From NCBI GenBank assembly GCA_020633415.1, contig JACKDQ010000012.1, positions 1-64,000 on the forward strand: 64,000 nt of DNA, given 5' to 3'. Below, piece after piece: positions 1 through 8,550 of the stretch. The position numbers and the translations under genes were made by a program. Below the pieces are notes generated by a model that was not told the origin of the DNA, ran no database searches, and saw nothing but the letters and a program-made list of their open reading frames with translations. This stretch comes from Deltaproteobacteria bacterium. Lineage in GTDB: Bacteria; Myxococcota_A; Polyangia; GCA-2747355. How positions within the stretch are numbered: position 1 is the stretch's first letter; every line of letters starts with the position of its first letter.

Positions 1-90
1 CACGATGTGTATTCAGTGTCGCAACCGAACGTGGTCGACTTCGCCAACATTCCGGGTTGGTGTTCCAATCCGCCGATCGTCTGCAAATAG
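1..90 (+). CDS. C-terminal fragment of a protein cut by the window edge
   Basis: Frame 1 is open from the first base to a TAG at 88-90 and gives 29 residues ending in PGWCSNPPIVCK. The mix of Trp, Cys and Pro looks like real protein, possibly the disulfide-bearing end of an exported protein. The body of the gene lies to the left of the window. No domain can be assigned from so short a tail. That it is coding is inferred from composition and the open frame. Confidence 0.45.
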   Translation, partial: HDVYSVSQPNVVDFANIPGWCSNPPIVCK

Positions 91-290
91 CCGCGCGCTC
101 TGCTCCTAGCGCTGGATGATCCCCACGCTGACGGTCAGCGGCGCGTCCTTTTGGTGCCGACGCCGACCTGTATCGATCCCCTACTCTCAGGTCCCTTTCC
201 GGGCCCAGGTCACAGCGCAAGTCACCTTAGTGCGCGCCGCACTTCGGCGGCAGTTGACGGACCACAAAGTCATCAGTTACCACGCCGGGC

Positions 291-1289
291 ATGTTGCACC
301 TGGTTTTCCATAGACTACCGACTGTCGCCATCCTCTTGTGGACCGGGTGTGCGAGCACGCAGAAGATGGACAGTCCACCGTCTGTGCCTGACCGGTCGTA
401 TACCCTGGTCAGCACGCTCAAGACCTTCTGGACCTTTTGGGAAGCTGCCGAGGGAAAGGACCTGGACAAGCAGGTTGAGCAGTTCCAATCGATGGTTGCT
501 CGCGCCCATCCTGAAATCTACCAAGAGAAAGTGATCGGTCGGTCGGGGGGCACCGAACCATTTTCCCTCGACAAGCGACTCCGCGAATGGCTGCCCGATC
601 TACCTGGCCGAATCGGCACCATGCGCAAGCTGACCGAGGAGATTGCATTCAACCTGCGCAACTTCGATCGGACGTTCCGGCAGGCATTCCCGTCGTTCTC
701 TTGGCAGGGGAAGGTGTACTTCACCGTCTCGGTGGATGCCTTCGACGGGGCAGTGCGTCGGGTCAACGGCGAGATGGCGCTGCTCTTCGGGATCGACAAG
801 ATCGCCAAGCTCCATGGTTCAGGCGCTTCCCTTGAGCCGCTTTTTCACCATGAGCTGTTTCACATGCACCACGGGCACGTCAATCCGTCGCCCATGGATG
901 ATCGGACATTGCTCTACCCCTTGTGGAATGAAGGACTAGCCGTGTTCGTCGCAAAGAAGCTCAACCCGGACGCGACGTGGGGACAGCTCGTACTCAGCGA
1001 CGACATGGTTCGACAAGGCACACAGCAGCTACCCTCTCTCGCCAAAGAACTTCGCCCGCATCTCAAAGGCAGCACCGAGGCGTCCTACCGCGATTTCTTC
1101 CTTGGCGCGGGGAAGCGACAAGACATCCCCAACCGGGTTGGATACTTCGTCGGTTTCCGTGTGGTACAGGAGGTGGCCAAAGAACGATCGCTGGCTCAGC
1201 TGGTTCGCCTGCGAGGCAAGGCGCTTTTCGATGCGGTGGACGGCGTGCTCGCTCGCTTTGCTGGTGTACCGCAAGGCGTTGCTAGATAG
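291..1289 (+). CDS. Putative zinc metallopeptidase lipoprotein (HExxH)
   Basis: This 332-residue protein starts with a short hydrophobic segment ending in the lipobox-like LWTGC, so it is probably lipid-anchored. Near residues 186-200 it has HELFHMHHGH, which fits the HExxH zinc-binding and catalytic signature; further His residues follow at once. The preceding LEPLFHHELFH context resembles small gluzincin-type peptidases, but the family cannot be named with confidence. The gene ends in TAG at 1287-1289, and the next open frame begins 15 nt later in the same reading frame. Peptidase activity is inferred from the motif only. Confidence 0.65.
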   Translation: MLHLVFHRLPTVAILLWTGCASTQKMDSPPSVPDRSYTLVSTLKTFWTFWEAAEGKDLDKQVEQFQSMVARAHPEIYQEKVIGRSGGTEPFSLDKRLREWLPDLPGRIGTMRKLTEEIAFNLRNFDRTFRQAFPSFSWQGKVYFTVSVDAFDGAVRRVNGEMALLFGIDKIAKLHGSGASLEPLFHHELFHMHHGHVNPSPMDDRTLLYPLWNEGLAVFVAKKLNPDATWGQLVLSDDMVRQGTQQLPSLAKELRPHLKGSTEASYRDFFLGAGKRQDIPNRVGYFVGFRVVQEVAKERSLAQLVRLRGKALFDAVDGVLARFAGVPQGVAR

Positions 1290-1304
1290 GACCCCACAAG
1301 ATCT

Positions 1305-2246
1305 TTGAAGCTCCACCGCGCCTTCGTCAAGGGACACCTCGTGGCGGTAGCTGGTGCGGTCCAAACCTTATGGTCGCTGCCCCTCGACGGCTCGACAAAC
1401 CTGCAGCAGATCAAGCTCCCGCCCGGCAGCAATGGTGAAGCGGTCCGATATATCGACAACGGCATCGCTGGCGCGCAACAGCGGGCAGTGGCTGTGATCG
1501 GCGCCGGCCCCGAACACTTCGGTGTGCGCGACATCTTCGCTGTCGATCTCAATCGCAGCCAGGCCGTGCGCCTAAGCACAGCGTCGGGTAGCTATTCGAC
1601 AACGCAGACTTCCTGGGAGGTTGTTGTCTCGCCAAGTGGGAACCAGCGCCACGCGAGCCGCAAGCCACTTGTCTACTACGCTAGCGGCGGCAACCTGCAG
1701 GTGCTAGATGCATCAGCGAACAATGGCCCGATGCCGTTGACCCACGGCGCGCGGTTTGGTGAGTCCTTTTGGCTGATCGATGGCTGCGCCGGCAGCGACA
1801 CCGTTCTGCTGCAAGGGGCTGCGGGCTCGTTCTACCAATTTCTTGACGGCGCACAGGGCGCAGCGTCAGTGATCGCAGCACCCGACCTCGGTAACCATTG
1901 GCCGACATCGAACATCGGCTTTTCTGGCAGCTGCAACTGGGCGACGGTCTCGGCAGCGCGCGACGACATCAGCGGCGATCAGCGGCAGATCGCCATTGCC
2001 CACTTGGCCGGTCCGAAAAAGTTCTTCGCGGTCCTGCCGTCGACGACCGTCGATCGCTACGTCAGCGCGGGCGTTCTCGATCAGGCGGGGCAGTATCTGA
2101 CCTTCGCCGCAGGGACCCAAGCCGATCAGGCGACGCTACGCTTAGCGACGCTCTCGTCAACGGCGCCCAACTTGGTGGCCAACTTGAGCCAGATCGGCAC
2201 CAATATGCCAGGCGCCATGTCGGTACTCCACGTCGGGCAACCATAG
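1305..2246 (+). CDS. Beta-propeller-like protein lacking an export signal, possibly 5'-truncated
   Basis: The frame gives 313 residues with repeated beta-strand blocks such as LWSLPLDG, DIFAVDL and LVYYASGGNLQVLDA, like the TolB/WD40-type propellers encoded at 4871-6952. Unlike those it has no signal peptide or lipobox and begins abruptly inside a propeller strand. The only available start is TTG at 1305, with no clear ribosome binding site. It lies in the same frame as the metallopeptidase gene, separated by a single TAG and five sense codons. It could be the 3' remnant of a lipoprotein gene or a cytoplasmic propeller. Confidence 0.5.
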   Translation: MKLHRAFVKGHLVAVAGAVQTLWSLPLDGSTNLQQIKLPPGSNGEAVRYIDNGIAGAQQRAVAVIGAGPEHFGVRDIFAVDLNRSQAVRLSTASGSYSTTQTSWEVVVSPSGNQRHASRKPLVYYASGGNLQVLDASANNGPMPLTHGARFGESFWLIDGCAGSDTVLLQGAAGSFYQFLDGAQGAASVIAAPDLGNHWPTSNIGFSGSCNWATVSAARDDISGDQRQIAIAHLAGPKKFFAVLPSTTVDRYVSAGVLDQAGQYLTFAAGTQADQATLRLATLSSTAPNLVANLSQIGTNMPGAMSVLHVGQP

Positions 2247-2477
2247 CGGCTGGTATACCCAGCGATACGCCGAGTCAGGACTCGGCCGGGCGCTCAAGAG
2301 GGCAATGCGCTACAGCCATCGGCAGTTAACGCAGCCTCTTGGAACGAATATCAGATCCAAAGGTCACCGCAACGCCACGTCGTCTGACGCGAAACAGGGC
2401 GTTTCGTAGATCGGCTCAACCCGCGCCTCGGCATGTCCCTTGCTTAGGATGGCTGCGTGATAAGCAGGAGCGCAACG

Positions 2478-3644
2478 ATGTATGGTGTACAACGCGTCAG
2501 GCGATTGACCTGGCTCACTCTTCTGATTTCTTGGGGTTGCGGGTCAATCGAGGCAGATCTTGTCGATCCGCTCGACCGGGGCAAGGCCGAGCAATCCACC
2601 GGGCTGACACGCAGCGTCGTCGGCATCACCAACGGCCTGACCGAATCCGGCAGTGGCGTGATCATCGGCAAGAACCGCGTGCTCACGGCCGGGCATATGT
2701 TGCGCGACGAGGGCCTGTTGGATGTACGCCTGGCCAACGGAAGCGTCCACGCGATCGTCGATTACCTGCATGACCCGAAGTTCGACTGGGAAGGCAACGA
2801 CGAAAAGCGCTACGACAGCGCCATCGCCGTCGTTGAAGGATCGTTCGCGGACGAGATGATCGCACCTTTGGCGAAGCGTTGGCCCAAACCCGGCGACCCG
2901 GTTTTCCATCTGGGCTATGGCTACCACCCCAAGGACGGCGACAACGACTGGCAGTTGCGGCGCGCCGATGGCTGTTTCAAGGAGTTTTTGCCCAAGTTGG
3001 GACTCAAATGGGTAACGCCAGACCGGCGACAGATCTGCAAAGGCGACTCCGGCGGACCACTTTTTTTCGACGACGGATCGGGTCCCGGCGTGGTTGGCGT
3101 GCTCAGCAGCAACCTCGCGATGCCATGGGACCTCTTTACCCCCTGCAGAGGCCGAACGGCGTATAGCGCTCCGGTGATAGGTGCCGGCGTCGATTTCAAC
3201 CGTCTGCTCGATCAACGCGAGGCTGAACTGTCGCGTCTGGGTATGCTGGCGGGAATGCGTACAAAGCAGGTTCGCAAGAGCAGAATAGTTTGCGACGGCG
3301 AAGATAAGGCGAAGACGCCGTATCTGGCCATCGGCTTGGCCCTGAAATATTTTCCAGCCGACGAAGTCTTTGTCGAACTGCGTGGACCGGGCTGGACTGA
3401 ACAGCCGGAGCTCTACCTGGTCACCCATTCTACCGCTACCTACGATTGGGACCGCCGCGGCTTTACCGCCGTTCAGGTCGACCCGCTGCCGGCCCACCGC
3501 TGCCACAAGAACCGCGTCACCCAAAGTTGGCTTTGTCACTTCGACGACGTGTTCCCCGGCGAAGAGCGATTGCTCCTGATCAAGCGCAGCAGCGGTTGCG
3601 GCCCGATCAGCACCTGGATGTGGCAATTGGATTCAGCTCGCTAG
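2478..3644 (+). CDS. Trypsin-like serine protease lipoprotein
   Basis: An S1-family protease of 388 residues. The triad is visible as His in VLTAGHM, Asp in YDSAIAVV and Ser in KGDSGGPLFF. The N-terminus MYGVQRVRRLTWLTLLISWGC is a lipoprotein signal, so the protease should be anchored in the envelope. ATG at 2478 is chosen over the GTG at 2457 because GCAGGAG lies 7 nt before it. After the protease domain come about 130 residues, rich in Trp and Cys near the end, that could be a C-terminal recognition domain. A second trypsin-like lipoprotein lies at 61056-62381. The substrate is unknown. Confidence 0.85.
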   Translation: MYGVQRVRRLTWLTLLISWGCGSIEADLVDPLDRGKAEQSTGLTRSVVGITNGLTESGSGVIIGKNRVLTAGHMLRDEGLLDVRLANGSVHAIVDYLHDPKFDWEGNDEKRYDSAIAVVEGSFADEMIAPLAKRWPKPGDPVFHLGYGYHPKDGDNDWQLRRADGCFKEFLPKLGLKWVTPDRRQICKGDSGGPLFFDDGSGPGVVGVLSSNLAMPWDLFTPCRGRTAYSAPVIGAGVDFNRLLDQREAELSRLGMLAGMRTKQVRKSRIVCDGEDKAKTPYLAIGLALKYFPADEVFVELRGPGWTEQPELYLVTHSTATYDWDRRGFTAVQVDPLPAHRCHKNRVTQSWLCHFDDVFPGEERLLLIKRSSGCGPISTWMWQLDSAR

Positions 3645-3769
3645 CGGCAAACCGGCCTTCAACCAAGTCGTGCCGTTTCACTAAGCGTACTTTGACGCTC
3701 ACCCCGACCGGTGCGCGAACGCGGCGAAACCCCTTGCGCTGTTGCGTCGGCCTAGCGCAGGCTCTAACC

Positions 3770-4762
3770 ATGCGAGCAGTGGTGACGGGTGCGTTTAGCA
3801 ACTCCGGTGCGGCGGTGGCGGCAGAGCTATTGCGTCGCGGCTACAGCGTTCACACGTTGACCAACCGTCGCGTGCCCGCAGCGGTGCCGATCAGCCATGC
3901 GCCGTTGCAGTTCGACCGGCAGCACCTCGTCGAGCAATTGCGGGGCGCGGATCTGCTGGTCAACACCTACTGGGTGCGCCTCGCCGATCGGCTGTGGCCC
4001 ACGGGTCGATCGCAGACGGTGGCCGCCAGTGGCTTGGCCTTCGCTGGCGCAGTCGAGCGCTCGCGGTTGTTGATCGATTGCGCGCGAGAAGCGCAAGTTG
4101 GCCGGCTGGTGCACTTTAGCGTCAGCAACGCTGAGCGCGGACGCAACTTGGGCTACTACGGCGGCAAGCATCAAGTGGAACGGCACATCCGCGATAGCGG
4201 GATTTGCGCAGCGATCGTCCGCCCCACCCTGGTGGTCGGGCCAAACGACGTTCTGTCAGGTAACATCACTTGGTTCCTGCGCCGCTTCCCGGTGTTCTTG
4301 ATGCCACGCGGTGGTCGATACCGCCTCCAACCGATCGTGATCGACGACTTGGCGCGGATTGTCGCCGACCTCGCCGAGCGAACCGACTACGCCGAAGTCG
4401 ACGCGGCAGGCCCAGAGGTCTTTTCGTTTCGCGAGTACGTTCAACTGCTCGCCAAAGGCGCCGGCGTCCGACGCTGGCTGCTCAGCGCGCCCAACGGGCT
4501 GGCGATGTTCGCCCTGCGGCTGGTTGGCAAGCTGCTTTCCGATGTTGTGCTGACCAGCGAGGAACTCTTGGGTCTGCAGCAAGAACTGCTGCTCTCACAC
4601 GATCCGCCGCTCGGTCGCCTCTCGGTATCTCAATGGGTGTTGCAGCATGGCGCCGCCTTGGGTCGCCGCTACACCAACGATAACCAGCGACACTTTCTCG
4701 ACCACACCCCGGTAAGCCAGCTCGCCGAGCCCCAGTCCCCCACAACGCACCCGCAAGACTGA
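3770..4762 (+). CDS. NAD(P)-binding epimerase/NmrA-like atypical SDR
   Basis: A protein of 330 residues with an N-terminal Rossmann motif (VVTGAFSNSGAAVA) and a YxxxK-like pair in GYYGGKHQVE. It resembles NmrA-like and NDUFA9-like atypical short-chain dehydrogenases, many of which bind NAD(P) without being classical oxidoreductases. The frame stays open upstream to 3446, but that stretch overlaps the protease gene and reads as shadow; ATG 3770 begins exactly at the Rossmann strand. The C-terminal third is rich in Leu and Arg. There is no clear operon partner. The substrate cannot be read from sequence. Confidence 0.75.
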   Translation: MRAVVTGAFSNSGAAVAAELLRRGYSVHTLTNRRVPAAVPISHAPLQFDRQHLVEQLRGADLLVNTYWVRLADRLWPTGRSQTVAASGLAFAGAVERSRLLIDCAREAQVGRLVHFSVSNAERGRNLGYYGGKHQVERHIRDSGICAAIVRPTLVVGPNDVLSGNITWFLRRFPVFLMPRGGRYRLQPIVIDDLARIVADLAERTDYAEVDAAGPEVFSFREYVQLLAKGAGVRRWLLSAPNGLAMFALRLVGKLLSDVVLTSEELLGLQQELLLSHDPPLGRLSVSQWVLQHGAALGRRYTNDNQRHFLDHTPVSQLAEPQSPTTHPQD

Positions 4763-4870
4763 AGCGACGACGCCATCGCCGGATGCGGCGGCAAGCTCTA
4801 TGAACTAATGCGTTGTTTTTGTTAAACAAACATCCTGGGCACTGGCCTTGAGCTCTCGTATATAGCTGCC

Positions 4871-6952
4871 ATGACACAGACCCTCCCCAAGCCAGCTTGC
4901 GCGCTGATTTGGCTCTTGTTGCTCGGCGCCTGCAGCACCCATTCTGTCGGCGCCGCGACATCGGACGCCCGCCTCGAAGACGCTGCGTTCGATCTGACCG
5001 CGACACGCAGCGATCTGCAAGCGGGCGACGAACCTGCAGATGCGGCGCCGTCCGATCAACAGACGCGCGATGCCCACCGCCTCGACGCTGGCCGTCTGGA
5101 TGCCAGCAGCGCCGACGGAGCGAGCGCCGATGCCGGCCGTCTGGATGCTGGCAGCGCCGATGCAGCGCCGTCGATGCCGGTGCGCAAAGTGGTCTTCGCC
5201 CACGGCCCCGCTTCGTCTTACCTTACGTTGGCCTCGATCAACACCGACGGCAGCAACTACCAAACCATCCCGGGCTTTGGCCGGTTGGCCTTTGACGGGC
5301 TAATCCTGCGCGGCCAGGTCATTCCTGCTTGGGACGTCACCAACGATCAACCCGCCTCGCCGTTACGTTTGTACTATCAGCCGGTACTTTTGCCCCATCG
5401 CCTCGGAACGCTGATCTCGTATTGGGAGCGGAACGCGTTGGACGTCTTCGATCAGATCGGCTTTCTGCTCGTCCGCCCCGATGGCCGCGTGGACCGCCTC
5501 TATACAACGAGAACATTCGGCTCAAAGCAGCAAATCCCGCTGCAAGATATCTTCGATAGCATGTCTGTCTCCAAAGACGGCCGGTTTACCGCAACAGCCC
5601 GCGCCAAGCACGACGAGATCGTCTTACTGCGCACAGATGGCAGCACGTTTGCCAACGGCAAGTCGTTCTTTGAAGCCCGTTTGCCGCAACCAGCCGACGA
5701 GCTCCTGCCAGCCAGCCTGACGTTTGCCGGCAGCATGCTGTACTTCATTTCGCGAACCGGCAATCAACGAACGCTGTGGCGCATGCCCCGCGATGGCAGC
5801 CACGCGCCGACGATCGTCAAGCTAGCCAAGGTCGGCGGTGCACAGGTCAGCTGGATCGGTGAGCAAATCGAAGCGACCAACAGCGGTCTGATCGTCGTTG
5901 CCGCTAGCGCACCGTCCAGCGGCGATGACCTGATCGCCGTAGATAGCAGCGGGGCGAGAAATCTGACCAACGCGCCGGCGACGATCGATGTGCGTGGCGA
6001 CACGGTTGGCGCGAGCTACACCACGCGACTGCGCCTCTCACCCTCGGGAAAGCGTGTCGCCTTCACGCGCAGGCTCTCGGCAGCGTTTCGCGAGCTGTGG
6101 GTGACGGACAGTTCGGGAACTGCAAGCCCACTGCACGTCACCAATGCCAACAACGTCGGACCTTCGTCGCTCCGCGAAATACGACATTTGGTTTGGATCG
6201 ACGACGACACGCTGGTATTCGTGATGGGAGAAACGGAGGTCCGCGCCGATCTGTTCCGTTTCAACGCCGCGACGGCCACGCTAACGCGAATCACGGGCAC
6301 GAACCCACCGACCAAGCCCTATCTGCTGGCCGGCACTGGCAACTACTTTGGTCTGTGGCTGTCACCTAACCGACGCTACCTCTTTTACATCGACCCGCCA
6401 CGCCACCTGTACGCGCTCGATCTATCGAACTGGACGGCGCGCGCGATCACCCCAAGTGCTGCGTCAGACCTGATCTATGATTCGATCACTCATTGCGCGG
6501 GCAGCTCCTCGATGGTGGTCGCCGCGAAACCGAGCGTGCAAAACCCAGGACAGAGTCAGCAACTATTCTTGTTCGATCAAGACCAGCCGGCGCCAGCGAC
6601 CCAGGTCACCCAAATCACCGATCGCGGGATGACCCTTGCCGGCACCTCGGTATCTGCAGACTGCGGATACGTCGTAACCTCGGTCGGCTGGTCGATTCGC
6701 GCTCAAGAGATCTACGCTGGCCGCATCACCACACCGAACACCGTTTCGATGGTGACCAACGCACTCAAGAGCGTCAGCGACAACTACACCGGCGACAATC
6801 TGCTGATCTCTAGCGATCATTCGGTGGCCGTCTTTGCGATGGGTACTAGCCAGCGCACGATGCAGATCTATGCGGCACCGCTGGCTTTCTCTGCGCCGGC
6901 GCGGCTCGCCTTTCCGACGCGCGCTGTGCAGAACATTCTGGCGATCGAATAG
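4871..6952 (+). CDS. Beta-propeller lipoprotein with Asp/Ala-rich repeat linker
   Basis: This 693-residue protein has a lipoprotein signal (LIWLLLLGAC), then about 75 residues of low-complexity Asp/Ala/Ser/Arg linker, then a long series of beta-blade segments with PD40/TolB-like motifs, for example RLSPSGKRVAF, LRLSPS and LWLSPNRRYLFYIDP. The linker DNA holds two imperfect 32-bp copies (5084-5115 and 5129-5160) encoding near-identical DAGRLDA-type peptides. Such propellers usually act in protein-protein contact or as periplasmic or surface scaffolds. It converges on the lipoprotein gene at 6986-8260. No catalytic motif is visible. Confidence 0.75.
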   Translation: MTQTLPKPACALIWLLLLGACSTHSVGAATSDARLEDAAFDLTATRSDLQAGDEPADAAPSDQQTRDAHRLDAGRLDASSADGASADAGRLDAGSADAAPSMPVRKVVFAHGPASSYLTLASINTDGSNYQTIPGFGRLAFDGLILRGQVIPAWDVTNDQPASPLRLYYQPVLLPHRLGTLISYWERNALDVFDQIGFLLVRPDGRVDRLYTTRTFGSKQQIPLQDIFDSMSVSKDGRFTATARAKHDEIVLLRTDGSTFANGKSFFEARLPQPADELLPASLTFAGSMLYFISRTGNQRTLWRMPRDGSHAPTIVKLAKVGGAQVSWIGEQIEATNSGLIVVAASAPSSGDDLIAVDSSGARNLTNAPATIDVRGDTVGASYTTRLRLSPSGKRVAFTRRLSAAFRELWVTDSSGTASPLHVTNANNVGPSSLREIRHLVWIDDDTLVFVMGETEVRADLFRFNAATATLTRITGTNPPTKPYLLAGTGNYFGLWLSPNRRYLFYIDPPRHLYALDLSNWTARAITPSAASDLIYDSITHCAGSSSMVVAAKPSVQNPGQSQQLFLFDQDQPAPATQVTQITDRGMTLAGTSVSADCGYVVTSVGWSIRAQEIYAGRITTPNTVSMVTNALKSVSDNYTGDNLLISSDHSVAVFAMGTSQRTMQIYAAPLAFSAPARLAFPTRAVQNILAIE

Positions 6953-6985
6953 TGAGTCGCGCTGCCGGCGCCAAAGCCAAGCGCG

Positions 6986-8260
6986 CTATTGCCACGGGAC
7001 TTTGACTAACTCTTGCTGTTGCGTCGTCGGGTTTTCTCGCACGTAGTACAGGCTCTGTGCGTCGACGGCGAAGCAACCGCCGCGCACATCCGATGCCGCT
7101 GTTTCCAGCGAACCTCCGCCGACGGCAACACGCCGTATCGTCGCCGGCTGCGCGGGTGGGTTGCCGTCCTGCCAAAAGATAACCTGATTTTGCAGCGCAA
7201 GCGCTTGGGGCGGGTATGTCGTCGTCGCGATCACTTGAACCGCGCCGCCAGCCTTTGGCGCGCGAGCGATTCCGCAGGTCGGACAGAAGGTCATCGAGCC
7301 CGCACTCGTCGGTGAACTGAACGTCCAATAGAGGTGCGTCGAATCGGCGGCCAAGTGCAGCGGTGCGTCTTGTCCCTTGGCGACCAGCCAGGGCGATCCA
7401 CCGCTGGCCTGGACGCCGAACAGCGCGTCGTTTTCGCTCCAGTAGATCGCAGCGCCATCGACGAGAGCGCGCTGAGGCCCATCGCGCGTGGTAGCGAGCG
7501 CCTTCGACTGGCCGCTGCTGTATCCCCAGACGGTGCCGCCGTTGTTGTCCCAGCGCAGATAGTCGCCGGTCACCCAGGCGGCAATCCCTTGGTGAACGGC
7601 CAACGAACGTGGAACATCGGACTTGCCCAACGTTGCTAGCAAACTGGCGCTTCCGCTGAGCAGCGGCCGTCTGAGCAGTTCAAATTGCGTGGCCTGGCTC
7701 TGTAGCCAATACAGGTTCGGGCCGTCGATGGCGTAAGCGATCGGTCGATCGATCAGCTTGCTCGGCGTGCCACCTTGCTTACTTAGACGAGAAAGCCCCT
7801 GCGGGCTGCCCGTTACCAGATAGAGCGCATCGCCGGCGGAAATCAGCGGGCAGGTCAGAATCGGTTGTTCGAGCAGGATGCAGACGCCGCTCTCACAACG
7901 GCCACCGCTGCAGTCATGGTCGCACCTTCCGCAGTGACGACGACTGCTTGCGAGCTGCACTTCGCAGCCGTTACTGCGTTGACCGTCGCAGTCGCCGCGG
8001 CCCGTCGAGCAAACAAGCGACGCGTCAGTGCCGACATCTTGCGCCGCAGCGTCTGGTTTAGCTGCGGCGAGATCCGCTCGTGCGTCGCGCTTGACGTTGT
8101 CCGAAAGATCCAGCGTTGCGCCATCGACGATCGCCGACAAATCGCGCAGCGCTGGGCGAGCATCCCGATCCGTCGGTTGAGCATCGCGCACTGGCCTTTG
8201 ATTACCACAGCCACAAAGCAGAACGAACGTGACGATCTTCAGGCAAAACAAGCGTTGCAT
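6986..8260 (-). CDS. Cys-motif beta-propeller lipoprotein
   Basis: From ATG 8260 the protein has 424 residues: a lipoprotein signal ending VLLCGC, an Asp/Ala-rich linker, a cysteine module (CDGQRSNGCEV followed by HCGRCDHDC) and then repeated strands of the type LYWLQ, IYWSEND and LYWTFS, a six- or seven-bladed propeller pattern. This N-terminal Cys module plus propeller is a layout I associate with myxobacterial exported lipoproteins. The frame could also start at TTG 8296, but the signal peptide fits ATG 8260. Its function is unknown; a role in surface binding is a guess. Confidence 0.7.
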   Translation of the reverse strand: MQRLFCLKIVTFVLLCGCGNQRPVRDAQPTDRDARPALRDLSAIVDGATLDLSDNVKRDARADLAAAKPDAAAQDVGTDASLVCSTGRGDCDGQRSNGCEVQLASSRRHCGRCDHDCSGGRCESGVCILLEQPILTCPLISAGDALYLVTGSPQGLSRLSKQGGTPSKLIDRPIAYAIDGPNLYWLQSQATQFELLRRPLLSGSASLLATLGKSDVPRSLAVHQGIAAWVTGDYLRWDNNGGTVWGYSSGQSKALATTRDGPQRALVDGAAIYWSENDALFGVQASGGSPWLVAKGQDAPLHLAADSTHLYWTFSSPTSAGSMTFCPTCGIARAPKAGGAVQVIATTTYPPQALALQNQVIFWQDGNPPAQPATIRRVAVGGGSLETAASDVRGGCFAVDAQSLYYVRENPTTQQQELVKVPWQ

Positions 8261-8550
8261 CAGTTCGAGACAACCACCTGCTGACTGATAGCTCAACGTC
8301 TATTTGTTAACGGTGAGCACGCGGATTTCGCCGTCAGCGACGGATAACGTGACTTCGCTTCGCTGCAGTAAACCGCGCTTGTCTTGCCGCGCTGCGCACA
8401 ACAACCGACGCGTCGGCCCTTGCATCGCGATTCACAACAAGAAGCACCGCCGCCTTCAGCTTTTGTGATGACCTGGTACCGCGCGAGCGGAAGATGAATA
8501 GCCCGCACAGCTGGCCGGCATGATCGCGCTGTCCAAGAACCAACGTCTGA

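Noticed and set aside
1287..1289. TAG as a read-through or pyrrolysine codon joining peptidase and propeller
   Set aside because: There is no hairpin evidence and no methylamine methyltransferase context; pyrrolysine is confined to a few families. A truncated or separate gene is simpler.
2544..3626. Minus-strand open frame (360 codons) opposite the trypsin-like protease
   Set aside because: The protease has a full catalytic triad; the antisense frame is a GC-rich shadow.
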